Shown: positions 13,481 to 25,455 of the stretch, piece after piece | How positions within the stretch are numbered: the stretch's first letter is position 1 | Layout of the letters: every line of letters starts with the position of its first letter | NCBI GenBank assembly: GCA_022605955.1 | Contig: JAKCOZ010000008.1 | Coordinates: 27,343,083-27,407,082 of the forward strand | Length of the DNA stretch: 64,000 bases | Source of the DNA: Rallus limicola | Lineage: Eukaryota; Chordata; Aves; Gruiformes; Rallidae | Direction: 5' to 3' | The notes under the pieces: generated by a model | What the model saw: the letters and a program-made list of their open reading frames with translations, nothing else | Databases searched by the model: none | Told to the model about the DNA's origin: nothing | Position numbers and translations under genes: made by a program

Positions 13481-13949
13481 AAGTTTTGCTCCCAGTATTG
13501 TAACTGAGCTAGCTTTGTGTGAAGATTCTCTTTATATTCTCTGGAGAAATGGGTGTAATCACGTAACCCCAAGTCCTAAGCATTATTCCTCATTTTATTT
13601 TAATGAAACTGTGTGGATTTCTACTGTCAGAGAGGCTGTGCCTTGATAGGTAGGATAAAATCCCGATGCTGTTGAAGACAACTGAAAGTTTTGTCACTTA
13701 TTTGAGTTGGACTAGGAGTTTACCCTTGAATAGATCTTAGAACTGGTATCCAGGAGAAATAATAGATCAAAAATCTGAGTTAATTTTAGAATGGATCGTT
13801 TTATGAAAAATGGCCATTTATGTGGCTGCCAGCGGTGATCTGAATGGTGAAAGCATTGACTGGGAATTAAAGACCAATGAGTTCTTTTTCTTTTCTACTT
13901 TTGATGAAAAAGAGAAGTTTTAGGGTTCTACCGATGCTACCAACATACC

Positions 13950-13990
13950 TATTTCTTCTAGTAGTTTTGTTATTTCTTCTAGTAGTTTGT
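13950..13990. repeat. Tandem duplication of a 20-21 bp unit
   Basis: Two adjacent copies (13950-13970 and 13971-13990) of a TATTTCTTCTAGTAG-containing unit differ only by one T in a T run. This indicates a recent local duplication. Confidence 0.85.
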
Positions 13991-16900
13991 TACACCTTAG
14001 CTTGCCACTCTGCTGTACCTGAGAAAGGACAGATGTTGTAATGACACAGAGAATTAAATATTGATAAAACAACACAGAACAAAATTCTGATTTCCTCTGC
14101 TCTGGTAGGACTGTACAGAAGCACATCACAGGGATGGTGAGCAGTCCTTTTAACTCATCTTCAGCTGGTTTATATGCATTGCACCATACTGTGCATTTTT
14201 ACAGCACTGTGCAGGAGCTGGAGGTTCAGAACTTTTGATATTTCACCTTTCTTATGCAAGTCTGACAGAAGCAGGGTCTGTACTGGTGTATCAGAAGGGT
14301 AGCTTGCTCACAACAGGCTCCATCAACACTGTTCTGCTGTCTTGCCTGCCAAAACAAGGTAGCATCACATCAGTTGGCTTTTTAGTGTTGAAGTCCAGCC
14401 TGGACTAACTCTTGAGGTATGCCCAAGTGCTGTTTCAGATAGTACTGGTTGGCTTAGGCTAAAACTGTGCCAAGAATCGGTCTCAGTCTCTGGTGGCACA
14501 GGCCATTGTGTCCTGGGGCCCAGGAATGTTCCTAAAACTGTGAGATATTTAGTGGTATTGATGGATCCCAAACTGGTACAGAATTCACCTTGATAAATCT
14601 ATATGGAAAATACTGAAGAGTATTTTAGAAGCTAGGTGTACAAGTGTATCAGGAAGGTCAGAGTGTGGTGATGTTGAGACTACACAAAAGTAAAAATAGT
14701 GAGAGCTTTCCTGGCACCCAGGACTCAAATGGGCATTGAAGCTTTCGCCACATCTGCTGATGATAGGAATAACTAAATGTGCTGCTTGTCGCGGCTGGGA
14801 GGTGCCCTCATGGGAGGAGAGGCTTGGTGCTTTTTTCCTAAATGACAGGAGCAACAGAATGGAGAAGGGAGGACATGTAATGTGGAAAGGACCTGTGGCG
14901 CAATTTGTCTTCCTTAACAGTGCAAAGCATTCAAAATGTCAACTTTCTGTTGTGATCTGAAATGGGAATTGGTTTTTGTTATCCTGAAAATTTTGTTAAA
15001 CCAGGAAAACATTTTCTGCCCAGCTCTAGGCAAGGTATTCCAACAACCCTCCGAACACAATGTCACCAGCAGGCCAGAAGGGATTCTGCAGCCCACCAGG
15101 AATCCTAGAAAAGACTTGGTGGTGTGGAAGAGGTTGACTTTAATTTGCAAGAAAAGGTTTGCATGACTTTAGAAGTGATGAAAGATAGCTGAATAAAGGC
15201 TCAAGGAGCTGTGACTGCAGTGAGGGAAGTGGGTGGACAGATCCCTGTATACAATAGTACTATGAGATGTGAAATTGCTAAAATAGCCCCTGCCTAATGT
15301 AATCACCTTTCAAAGAATATTTGAGAGGCATTTTGTCAGTCAAATATAAACAAAGACTATGTTTGAAATTTAAAACTTGTCCAAAGTAATTTTTCTTTCA
15401 AAGGCTGTTTCCCCTGCTTGTACTCATTCTGGTGCTTTGAAAAGCCTCCTTTTTAGAGGACAAGCTATTTTTAATTGTTTATTAAAAAAACCCAAAACTT
15501 TTACAAAGCAGTAAGGAAAACCAAATGCATCTTCCAACAACTCCACTCTTCTAGGAGCAATAGCGAGCACAATAGAAACGGCATAAAAGCAGTCATTACC
15601 CAAGAACTTTTAGGAAATGCTGGCACTATTTCTAGAGCAGAGTTCTCATGAGACTATAGAGAGAACAGTATGCCATGGTACCAGTAATTTTTTTACCATT
15701 TATGAAAAGGCTGTATCAGGACAATAACTACAGATCTTATAATGATTTCTCTTTCTAAACCATTCCAGATTGCAGTGCAAACTAGCAGCGTGATCCCTTA
15801 GCTATCTCTGCACAAGACTCCCGTTGGCTTCAAAGGCAGTGCCGTGTTCAGGCTGACACAGGATCGTGACCTTGACCCAAAGACAAATTATTCACTCTGG
15901 TCGCTTGAACTCATGCTGAACAGGAACTGCTGAAAGGAACGGGAGCAAGCTGCCCAATATTGTCTTTATTAGCTGTTGCTTAAGGCAGCAAATTAAGAAA
16001 AAAAAAACAACAAACCAACCCACCTCTTTTTGCAATTAAAATTGTGTCAGTGGCATTTGAGATAGGGTCCTGAATGCCGTTACATCTAGAGCGTCTTGAG
16101 TATCCCCAATAGCTGTTGTAGTCACCTCCTCCATTTGGCATCTTGAATGCTGAAGTTCATTAACACCTGGCATAGTACATGGGGTTTCTCATGGCTTTGT
16201 GTCTGGTGGCTGATTGAGCCATGACAAGGAGTTTCTTTTGCTGCAGGTGGCACACTTAGATCTGTTTTTCTCCTCTGCGGATTCTTGTCCAGGATGGTTT
16301 GTCTTGCAGCTTTTTGTAAGACAGGTCACACCAAGTGTCCTGTCGGCACTGCCCTCCTCTGTTCATCTCCTGATTACTCCCTACTGACTGGCACTAACTG
16401 ATCTTGCTCACCTCTGGCACACTTCTTCAGGTCTCACTGTTAACTTTTAAACCATGGCTTGTTTCCACCATCAGCAGCTTTTAGAGGGAGTTGTAAAGGT
16501 AACATGGTTGTGTATGATTTGATATATAGGAAACTGCTGGGGTTGAGGGTATCACTGATGTTATTTGCAGGCATTGGTGGAAATGATCTCAAAAGGAAGC
16601 ATATTAATTTGTGGGCACTAGTGTAGTTTTGCTTGGTTGCAATGTGAATCACCAAAATTCGAAATTTAAAAAATGAAGGACCTGTGTTCCAAGGAGGCCT
16701 CTGGGAGCGAGCACAGGCCAGACCTCCTCAGACCCTCCACTGTCTTGCTGAGAAATCCTTATTTGTACAGAGTTGGGGTGTGGGGGGCTGACTTGTGAGC
16801 TACCAGTGGCCCCCACTGCCCTCTCCAAGAGAAAAGTCACTCTGCTGTCAGTTGAGGGCCCACTATACGTGTCTGCTCAGATGACTAGCTGCAGGCTAGG

Positions 16901-19029
16901 CCTAATCTTTAAGAACTGGGGGAAATGAGTTGTATGTTATACATCAGCCATGAATATATGAAAGCAAAATCCAGCCTGGCAGTTGCACAGTTACTTTCCA
17001 TGCCTGGTTTCCCATGAAGCCTACCTCCTATTTTGCTGCTTTATTAGCTGTTGTTTCTAATTTTTGTGAAGGGATCAGGAAGCTTGTTTTAGCCGCAGTG
17101 AGTAAACTGTCTTGGCAGAAATGAGGAAGCTGTTAAGAGGGAGGGGCTGCTACATTGTGTGGGTTGCTTAATTGTCTTAATCGAAAATATATGAATATAA
17201 ATAGACTTCCCCTCCTCTTTCTTTTTCCAAGCTGAAAGACATCCAAGGCAGTAATAAAACTAAGGGCTGTTGGGTGACGGAGGGGAGGTACATGGGGGCG
17301 GGTGAAGCTTGCCAAGGCCTGGCGCTGTGGGGCTGGCCCAGTGCTCCCCTATTTGCTTTGTGGGAGTGGGCAGGCACTTGGAGTTCGTTGGGATTTTACT
17401 GTCCAAGCTTTCAAACATGGTGTAAATCTGTGTGCACAGGCTGCCGGGCAGGCCCATAAAAGCAGGACCATATAATCAAGGTGGAAATTGAGAAAGTGAT
17501 TTATTTGGTCCTCTTCCTCATCAGCACACCCCACCCCTGCTCTCACAGCTTCTGTGGGTGGTTGAGATCAGGATGGGCGGTGGGTAGTGGCCTCAGGGCT
17601 GGCTGTGGCACCCTTAGCCCTGCAAGGCCAGGAGAGAGCAGGCAGAGAGCTGGGCTTCTGGTGTCCCGGCTGCACACACCCAGGAACCAGGCTGCCAGCG
17701 TGTGGGGGCAGCTGGAGGTCTGGTTTTACTCGTAGGCTTACAACTAGTCTGAAAATATTTGTTTGTCTCTGGTCACTCCAGAGGCAGATGTGCCAGAAGG
17801 GGTTCTCAGGGCATTCAGTTTCCAGCCTCAGAGGGTCTTGGGAAGCCTGTGAGCGGGAGGGCTCCTGTCCCCACTCCTGCACTGCGAGCATGGAGCTCCA
17901 CTGTGTACCCAGTGCAGCCCGGGTCCAGTTCCCTGCCTGGGTGCTGTGATGGATCCCCCCACCCCACAGCAGGTCTGTGGCTCTGTGCTCCAGTGGCCGC
18001 TGACCCCTTTGAGGCTCCTAGTTGCCAGGCAAGGAGCAGTGAGGATAGCAGACATGCCCACCCAGCTCTTGGGCAGGCATGTAGCTGCTTACAGGCTCCC
18101 TGCCACAGGCATAGCCAAGGCCCTGCAAGCCCCGATGTGGGAAAGGAGAGCATAAACACCAACAGGGTAAGAAATGGTGGGCCTGGGTGTGTGGGTTGTC
18201 TAGCACAAACATCTGTGCTTCCATCTTACCTGAAGCTAGACTGACCATGCAGTCCCTCTGCACCCCTCAAGTCCCTTTCCAGCTGACACAGATGCACATC
18301 CCTGTAGATCAGATAAAACATGCAGCAGTGAAAACCTGGGACAGTCACCTCTCTAGATGTATGGATACCACCATAACCTGCCAGAGGGACCCCGAGTGGG
18401 GTGAGGAGATCAAGGGGCTAGGAATGCTGCTTGCACCCTCCCACACAGCTGCAAGGACCAGTCTTTCAAGGAGAAAGATAGTGGTGGCAGTGTTTTATGG
18501 GAAGCATCCATTCAAGAGAGAGGGCATGCTAGGGAAGTGAGACATCCACATGCCCTGGGCACTGGGCAGGGTCAGGCCACCAGCCTCGTGGTACTTCAGT
18601 TGTCCTGATCTGTAGAGGGCCAGGAAGAAGTGGGAGGCTGCTTTGGTCCCTGAGCCACTCCAGCCCAGCAGTCTCTGCCTGACAGTGGTGGCTCAGGAGG
18701 GTAGCCTGTCTGAAGGGGTTCGGTGCTGTCCTGCCGCTCCCTCTCATGGCCCTGCAGTAGAATGCCAGGGCAGGGTACCGGAAGGCCTGCTGGCCTTTCT
18801 AACAATTGAGAGAATTGGTGTAGGGGACAAGTGGTGCTCAGCAAGCTGGAAAGGGGTCTTCTGCCGTCTGCGCCTTGTCCCACACACTTGGCTGTGCCTG
18901 TCCCTCTTGTCTTGCCTGAGAGGTGCCTCGAAGGGCTGGTGGGGTGGAGGCTCATCACTGGCACCGGTGGGACAGGGGTCACCTCTAGCCTCGTGTCCTG
19001 TCTTGCTGGTCTCAGAGCCTGCCGTGCAG
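13991..19029. other. Intergenic DNA, GC rising from about 16.6 kb
   Basis: No gene recognised. From about 16.6 kb the sequence becomes richer in G and C, and it approaches the CpG-island complex at about 19 kb. Open frames on both strands between 17.2 and 19.0 kb overlap each other, are low in complexity and match no family I know. Confidence 0.55.
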
Positions 19030-19660
19030 CACCTGCAGCCCTGATCTTGCCTGGCTCCCGCGGCCAGTCGTGCCACGCCGCTGGCGTGGAGAGTCGCCGA
19101 GGTTGGAAATCTCAAAGGCCGGCTGCCGCTGACACTTCTCTCCCGGGGCGGTAGGAACAGGTCCGTCCTTTCCCCGTAGCATTGGAGCAGAGCTCCGCTC
19201 CGGCTGCGTTGGTGGACCGCGACTGGCGAGGAAGCTCCGCGTCCCCTCAGTGCAGCGTGTCGGCAGGGCTGTGAGCTCCCCACAGGTACGAGCAACAGTG
19301 CCTGCCCGGGGAGGTTACCGCTGTCAGTCTGGCGAGCGGTCACCTCGGCTTCGGGCTGTCCCGAGTGCCGGGGCATGCTGGGGCCCCGGGATCGGAGCCG
19401 GAGGCTGGAGGCGCGGGGTGCCTGTCCGAGGAGTGCGCTCCTCTCGCGGGCCCTCGATCGGATCGAGACAGGTCTGTGAGAAGCTGCCGGAGCTGGCTCG
19501 CAGGGTGGCTGGGCTCTTAAGCAGCCCCTCGCTTGCAAACGATTTGGAAAATAACCAGGGCTGTGAAACTTTACGGAAGTTGAGCGAATTCCCGCTCTTG
19601 CGAGAGCGGAGACTGAAGCCGCACGCCACGACCCCTCTCTGAGGGAGAGCACCCGTGGGG
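19030..19660. promoter_or_regulatory. CpG-island segment 1
   Basis: A dense run of CpG dinucleotides begins abruptly near 19.05 kb and fades by about 19.66 kb, followed by AT-richer DNA to about 20.4 kb. It is the most upstream part of the island complex that leads into SATB2. A donor-like CACAG|GTACGAG lies at about 19.28 kb, but no first exon can be defined from sequence alone. Confidence 0.65.
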
Positions 19661-20400
19661 ACCGCTGCACCTCCGCCTTGTCCTCGCTGAGGCGGGAGAT
19701 GCTGCAGCCTGAAAAACCCCCTCGAAACTGGTTCAAAATAGATACAGTCAAGGCGCTGACAATTCGCCTTTCCCCCCACTAAAAGCGCACAGAGACACTC
19801 AGAAACAGATGAGCTGCTGCTGTTAGTGTCCATCTTAACGAGGCGGGATGCACAGAGCTGCTCCCAGGGACAGAACAAATACCTGCTAAGAACCGGAGGC
19901 GCCACAAGTTGTTGCACAGATGAATTGATCCAGTAATCGCTAGGGCTATAACACCCTTATTTATGCTAAAGCATGTGACACAATCTTCAAAATGTGGTAG
20001 CTCCAAGTTACCACCTCTTTATTACTTATACAAGCTAATAGGTGAAGTGACTTTTACCTTCTTTACTTGAAGGAGGCACAAAGAAGCAGACAGGTAATTT
20101 CACGCTGCTAATTTTTATGATGTGATGGGTAGGGAAGGGAGAGGTTGAAGTGAAACCTGGGAAGACCGATTATGAAATCTCGGAGTTTAGGTATTAGTGA
20201 CCAGCTGGGATCTCGTGATTATTTCTTTTTTAAATTGCGTTTGCAAATATGTTAGAAATTCTGGCACCTTATCTGGCCGTGTGTGAGCCCATGTGTTTTG
20301 TCCGAAAGGATGGTTTGATAGTAGGCACCTATTTGGTTTTGTTACTAATTTGAAATCTAGCCTCAACGCTAGCATTTTTCAATTCAGTGTTTAGCTGCCG
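19661..20400. other. AT-richer spacer between CpG-island segments
   Basis: CpG density drops sharply and no gene, repeat or strong motif was recognised. Confidence 0.55.
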
Positions 20401-23400
20401 CATTTTAGGGTGCGGAGAGAGGGAAGCGGTAGCCGTCTCTCCCGCTCCTGGGCTCTGCGGTGCCGGGGAGGATTGCCGCTCGGAGCCGAGAGCGGAGCGC
20501 GGATGTTCGCCGCCTGCCGCGGTCAAGTTGCGGTAGCGTTACAGTTCCTCTCGGGTGAGACTTGCCAGGCTTAAGGCTAAAAAAGTGTCTCGTATACAAA
20601 ACGGTCAGGAATATTTACAGGTAATTGTGACTGTCAAATGCTCCGGCGTGTTGACAAAGCGCAGGGGATCTTGGAGCGTTTCGTCTTTCGGAGGGTGGGA
20701 GGCTACAGCGGCGCAGGCTGAGCCCCGCCGCCCGTTCGGCCGGGGGACGGGGACGCCTCCGGCTCCCGGCGAAACGCTGGCCGGGAGGAAATAATCGTGT
20801 CACCCCTCTGGGGCGGTGTGGCCGAAAGGCATTTCCAGGGTCAGAAGTGCAGCGGCTCACGGTGCAGAGTAAGCGAGAGCTGCCGTCCCCGCTGGGGACA
20901 AACTCACTTGTTAGATGCTGATTTAGTTGGAGTGATTCCGTGACGGGGAGCAGGCGAGCACTGCGTCCGGTCTGGTTTCGTACCGGGATTTCAGACAGCG
21001 GATATCACTAACCCGACCCTTTACAAACCCGAAACTCGTCCCGGGAGCGCGCTGGCCCCTCGCGGAGGGGAGCGGGGTTAAGCTCCGGGCTGTCGGCGCC
21101 GCAGGCCAGGCGGAACGCTCGGGCTGGTGGTACTGAACGAGGCTTCAGGCGGAATCGCGCTCGCTGCGTGACAGCGGTGCGTGGCGCCGCGGGCACGGTG
21201 GACGCGCAGCCACCGGAGCCACGGCGGCTCTGCCGGCGGCTTCTGCGCTCGTACTGCGGGGCTGGGAGAAGGCAGACCTCGCAGGCGGCCGGGCACATGC
21301 TGCCGGTCTGCTCCCGCGCCTTGCCCGCCGTCTGGGAATGGGGAGCCGCGGCGACGGCGCCGTCGGAGGCAGTGGGAAGCCAGCTCCGCGGAGGCTGGCG
21401 AGCTCCGGGCGGTATTCCTAGGCCACCCTGCACCGGCATCTGCCGGGGAGGCATCTGTCTCGTTCCGCCGCGCTGGGAAGCCACGTCCGGGTTGGAGGGC
21501 GCCGCCTCTGCAAGGCTACCGGGGCCGTCCCGGGCGACGGGCACCTTTCGGCCACCCTTGAACCCGCTGCGAGCGGGCGGGCAGCCCCAGACCCGGGCAG
21601 TCCCTTCACGGACCAAGTACCAACCCTGTCCCCAAAAGTTCTTTTTGTTTGCGCACATAAGCTGGCAAAGTTTTGAGGCCCCGGGAAAAGACGACAGCAT
21701 TGTCTGCAGGGGAGAAGCGACAGGATTTGGCCTTTTCCTGCCCCTTAGGCAGAGAGCGCCCTGCTGAGCCCCGTCGTCAACAGTACAGGGCTTGCGGAAG
21801 CCTAAAAAGGCTGAGCGTTACCGATCAGCCTCTTGCAACTTTCCAGCTGGCGTGGTTTAGCCAGGGACGGGGACGAGCCCCGTTCGCGGCGCGGCCAGGG
21901 AAGCTCTGAGCTGCCTGCCATTTGGTGGAGCCGGGCTGCGGGGTGTTTGCTGCTCCTGTGTATCGGGGTGCGTTTCCTCGATCAACGGCGTTTACAGCCT
22001 TTACTGTAAAACCTCCGTTGTTTATCTTCACTTGAAATCCCCTCGAACTGTCTGCCCCTTTTTCTCTCGAGCATACCCGCAGGCTTCAATTATTTGCACG
22101 GAAAACTATAAATCCCCAGCCCGGCCACCCCAGCTGCCGGTTGGGCTCAGCGCTGACCTGCCTTGGGCTTCAGCGGAGTGGCGGGGAGCGAGGGAGGGAG
22201 GACCCGAGTGGTCTCGCCACGGCTCTGCTCCTTAAGCACCGTTTCGCGTGTAAAGAGCTGCCGGGAACCGCTGCCTTGTGCCGCAGAGCAGAGGGCTCTC
22301 CGTACGCCTTTGCGGGTGGTTTAATTTACACGGACGGTTTGCGTACAAAGATCGGGGTGTCTGTTGAGGCAAAGTTTGGGTTTAAGAGGAAAATGTCACC
22401 CTGCTCTGCACAGAAAAGAGTCGCTAATGAGCCGCGCCGTCCTGGGGATTGAGCGCGGCTACCACGGCTGGGCTGAGGCTGAGTGCTGCTCCCCGGGAAT
22501 CTCCCAGGGAGGGCGGTTGGAGTCGGCTATGTTCTCCTGGCTCTGCCGAGGTCTTAAGTTCCATCTGGTCTCTGCCGGCCGCAGGAACTTGGAGAGAGTT
22601 TGGGAGGCGGTGGTGTCCGACGTGGGCGGGTGATGCTGTGCTTCCAGGTCGGAGCCGGGTGGGGGAGAAAGGCTGGTATCTTGTTAATTTAAGTAAATCG
22701 TTGCAATTAAAACGACTCGTGCCTCGGGGTACGAGTCCTCAGCTCTGCACCCTCGGCATGTCCTGCTGAGCTTCGCCGTCTCTTGTCCCCACCCCGAGCG
22801 AGAGCGCGGTTGGGGGGAAGAGCGGGCTCGTCGCGTAGCCTTCCTCCCCCAGCACCCCGCAAACACCTTTGGGGTGAAAAGGCAGGCGCCGAGGCTGGCT
22901 CTCGGGCCGGGGCGGGCGGCTCGCCGCCTCAGCCCCCTCCCGCATTCGTTCATGCCGCAACTCGGGCAGAGCGCGTCCGGCGGGACGGGTCGCTCGTTTC
23001 CCAGCGCAGCGCTGCTCGGTGCGGCCACCTCGGGGTGGGACCGGGGGGCGCCGCCGGGCCCGGGAAGCCGGCGCTGGAGTGGCCTTGGGCTGCTGCGAAG
23101 GAGCAGCCGCAGCTGGCGCTTGGGTGGCGGGGCTCATCTCAGTACTTGTTAGTTACTTCTTTCTCGGATCTAGGGCATTTTCCTTAATCGCAACGAAGGT
23201 GGCGAAACTCTCCCTTCGTTTCCAGCTCTGAGCTGCTAATTTGAAGGAGAAGAGCCGCAGGGCACAGGCGGTTCGGTCTGTGCTCTCTGCTTCCGACAGT
23301 TTACAAATCAGATTTATTTTAGAGAAGCCCTACAAACCCGGAGAGTCTCGCAAGTCTGTTAAGGTGAGGCGTGTCGATAAGCGTGAAATCTCACGGAGGA

Positions 23401-25455
23401 AATCTCTTGCGGCTCGCAGTGCAGCGTGTGATTGCGGGAAAACGCAAACCCGCGGCCAGGGGGACAGGCAAGAGTTGGAGACGAGTGTGAGGAACAAGGG
23501 GAAGCTGCAGATCGCAGGGAGGGAGCGGGAGGGAGCCTGGCAGGACTCCGGCAGCGGCCGGCGCAGCCCGCACCAAGCGCCCTGACGTCCTTTCGCGCTG
23601 AGCCGCCCCGTCCCGGCGGTGAGCCCCGTTCCATACGTCCGCCTCGGCCGGGGCTGCGCTGCTTTCTGGGAACCGAAATACGGTGTAAATAACAGCTCCG
23701 GCCGAGTCTTTCCCTTCCCTCCATATGTCTCGCTGTTGAGATTTCCTCTCTGTAGTCTGCAGCCTGTAGCTCCTTCTCCCTATACTACCGCTGGTGGCAA
23801 AAGACTTACTAATAAAAGCAATGCGGAGAAGGACGAATGCGAGGGTAGGGGCTGCAGCGGTAGGGCTGTCCTGAAACCGTTCGGCCGGAGCTCGGACGCC
23901 GTAAAGACGCTTTTGGTTTTGTTTGTTTCTTTTTCAATGGGCACAGTAAGAATGAGCGGCATGGACCCCGAAGTGGCTGGAGGCGGCCGGTGGCGCGCAG
24001 GGGAGGCAGAACCGGCTCCCGCGGGGCCGAGGCGCTGCGCGGCAGAGCTGGGGGACTCGCCGGGCGCCTCCAGGCAGCCGATCGCTTGGGCTGGCGGCGG
24101 AAAGGCACCTGCGTGCGGCTGGGAAACGGCGGTGGCCCGATCCGTGCTCCCGCCGGCACTGTCGGCTGGAGCCAGAGCTCTCCCCTCGAAGTGGGAGCTG
24201 GAAACCGGGCTCGTCCTGCCGCTGGGATCAGGGACATTTTTGTTTCGTTTTAGCTTCACCTCTTAAACCTGGCGCCAAGCGAGGGATCGCGGTAGTGCCG
24301 TGGGGCTCCTACAGCGGCCGATCTAGACGGCTAGTCCCTGTGATAGAGGGGCCGCTCCTCAGGGGCGCGGGGGGCGGCTCCCCGACTGCGCCGCACCTTT
24401 CCCGGCCCGCGGGGGGAGCGCGAAAAGGTGCAGCCGGGCAGGAGGTCAGTCCCACTGCGCTGCCCCCCGCGGGTTTCCCCGTGCCGGCCTCTCTGCCTTG
24501 CCCGGGACGGGCCGCGGGCCAGGAGCGCGGCGCTGCGGGAACCTCGACGGCATGTGGCGCGGCGGGCGAGGCGGCAGGGCGGAGCGGCGCCCCCGGGCGA
24601 GGGCGCAGCGGAAGGTGGCGGGGCTGGAGCGGCCGGCGCTGCACAGGGGGCTCCCTCGGCAGGTGCTGCTCACCCTGCCCGGCCGCACAGGACCGCCGAG
24701 GCCGCGGGAGGGTGGGAGCCGCTGCTGCCTCAGGCTGCGCCGACGCCGATGCCCGCGCGATGGCGCTGTGCGAAGGGGAAGACGCTGGGACAGGTCGGGC
24801 GGGTGGTCAGGTCCCGGCCCCGAGGAGCGCCCGTGGGCGCTGGTCCCGCCGCGACGGCCGGAGCTGGAAAGGGGTCCCGGCCCGAGGGCGAGACGGGAGC
24901 CCTCGACTGCGGAAGCCTCTGCCCCCGCGAAAACTCGGCGCTGCCCCGCCGGGGTCGCATGGCCTCCCCCGTTCCCATCCCGTCCGCCGCTGCGCCGTCG
25001 CGGCAGCCCTGGGCCTCCGCCCTTCGTGATGGCGCCCGTGGGCGGCGGGTCGGCGCCTTCCGGGACTCAGGTGTACGGTGGCCAGAGGTCCCATCTCGGC
25101 CCAGGCCGCAGCACTCCGCCGCGTCTCGGGGGTCCGTCCCGGCCGAGCCCCACGGCGAGCGGTCGTCCCGCGGACGCCGTGGTCTTCGGGAGGCACCGGG
25201 CGGACGGGGAGAAAGAAGGACGCGAAGAGAGCGCACGGGAGCGCGGCGGATTCGGTGGAACCTATCTGTCACGGCGGCCGGCTGTCGGGCGCAGCTGCGT
25301 GGGGCGAGGGCGGCCCCGGCCCGGGGGACAGCACGGTGCGGCATCAAGGGCGGCGGAGGCACGGGAGCACCCGGCAGTCCCAACTGCTGCCGTCCGCCTC
25401 TGAAGCCCGCGCAGGCACGGAGCGGCGATCGCTTCCATGCGCGTTGGCTTTAAAA
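20401..25455. promoter_or_regulatory. CpG-island segment 2, about 5 kb
   Basis: A long, CpG-dense region with short AT-richer dips (for example near 21.95-22.13 and 22.68-22.72 kb). Extreme GC content removes stop codons, so long open frames appear on both strands at once (for example 24428-25453 plus and 24730-25383 minus). Their Arg/Gly/Pro/Ala-rich, overlapping products are not credible proteins. Islands of this length are typical of Polycomb-marked developmental regulators. Donor-like sites occur at about 20.62 kb (ACAG|GTAATT) and 23.36 kb (TTAAG|GTGAGG), so upstream alternative promoters are possible but unproven. Confidence 0.75.

Noticed and set aside
18744..19751. 335-codon open frame on the minus strand
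   Set aside because: It runs across the edge of a CpG island where stop codons are rare, is Arg/Ser/Pro-rich, overlaps several other open frames, and matches no family I recognise.
24428..25453. 341-codon and 301-codon overlapping plus-strand frames in the CpG island
   Set aside because: Two long frames on the same strand and others on the opposite strand are open at once, with Arg/Ala/Gly/Pro-rich products. This is a base-composition effect.
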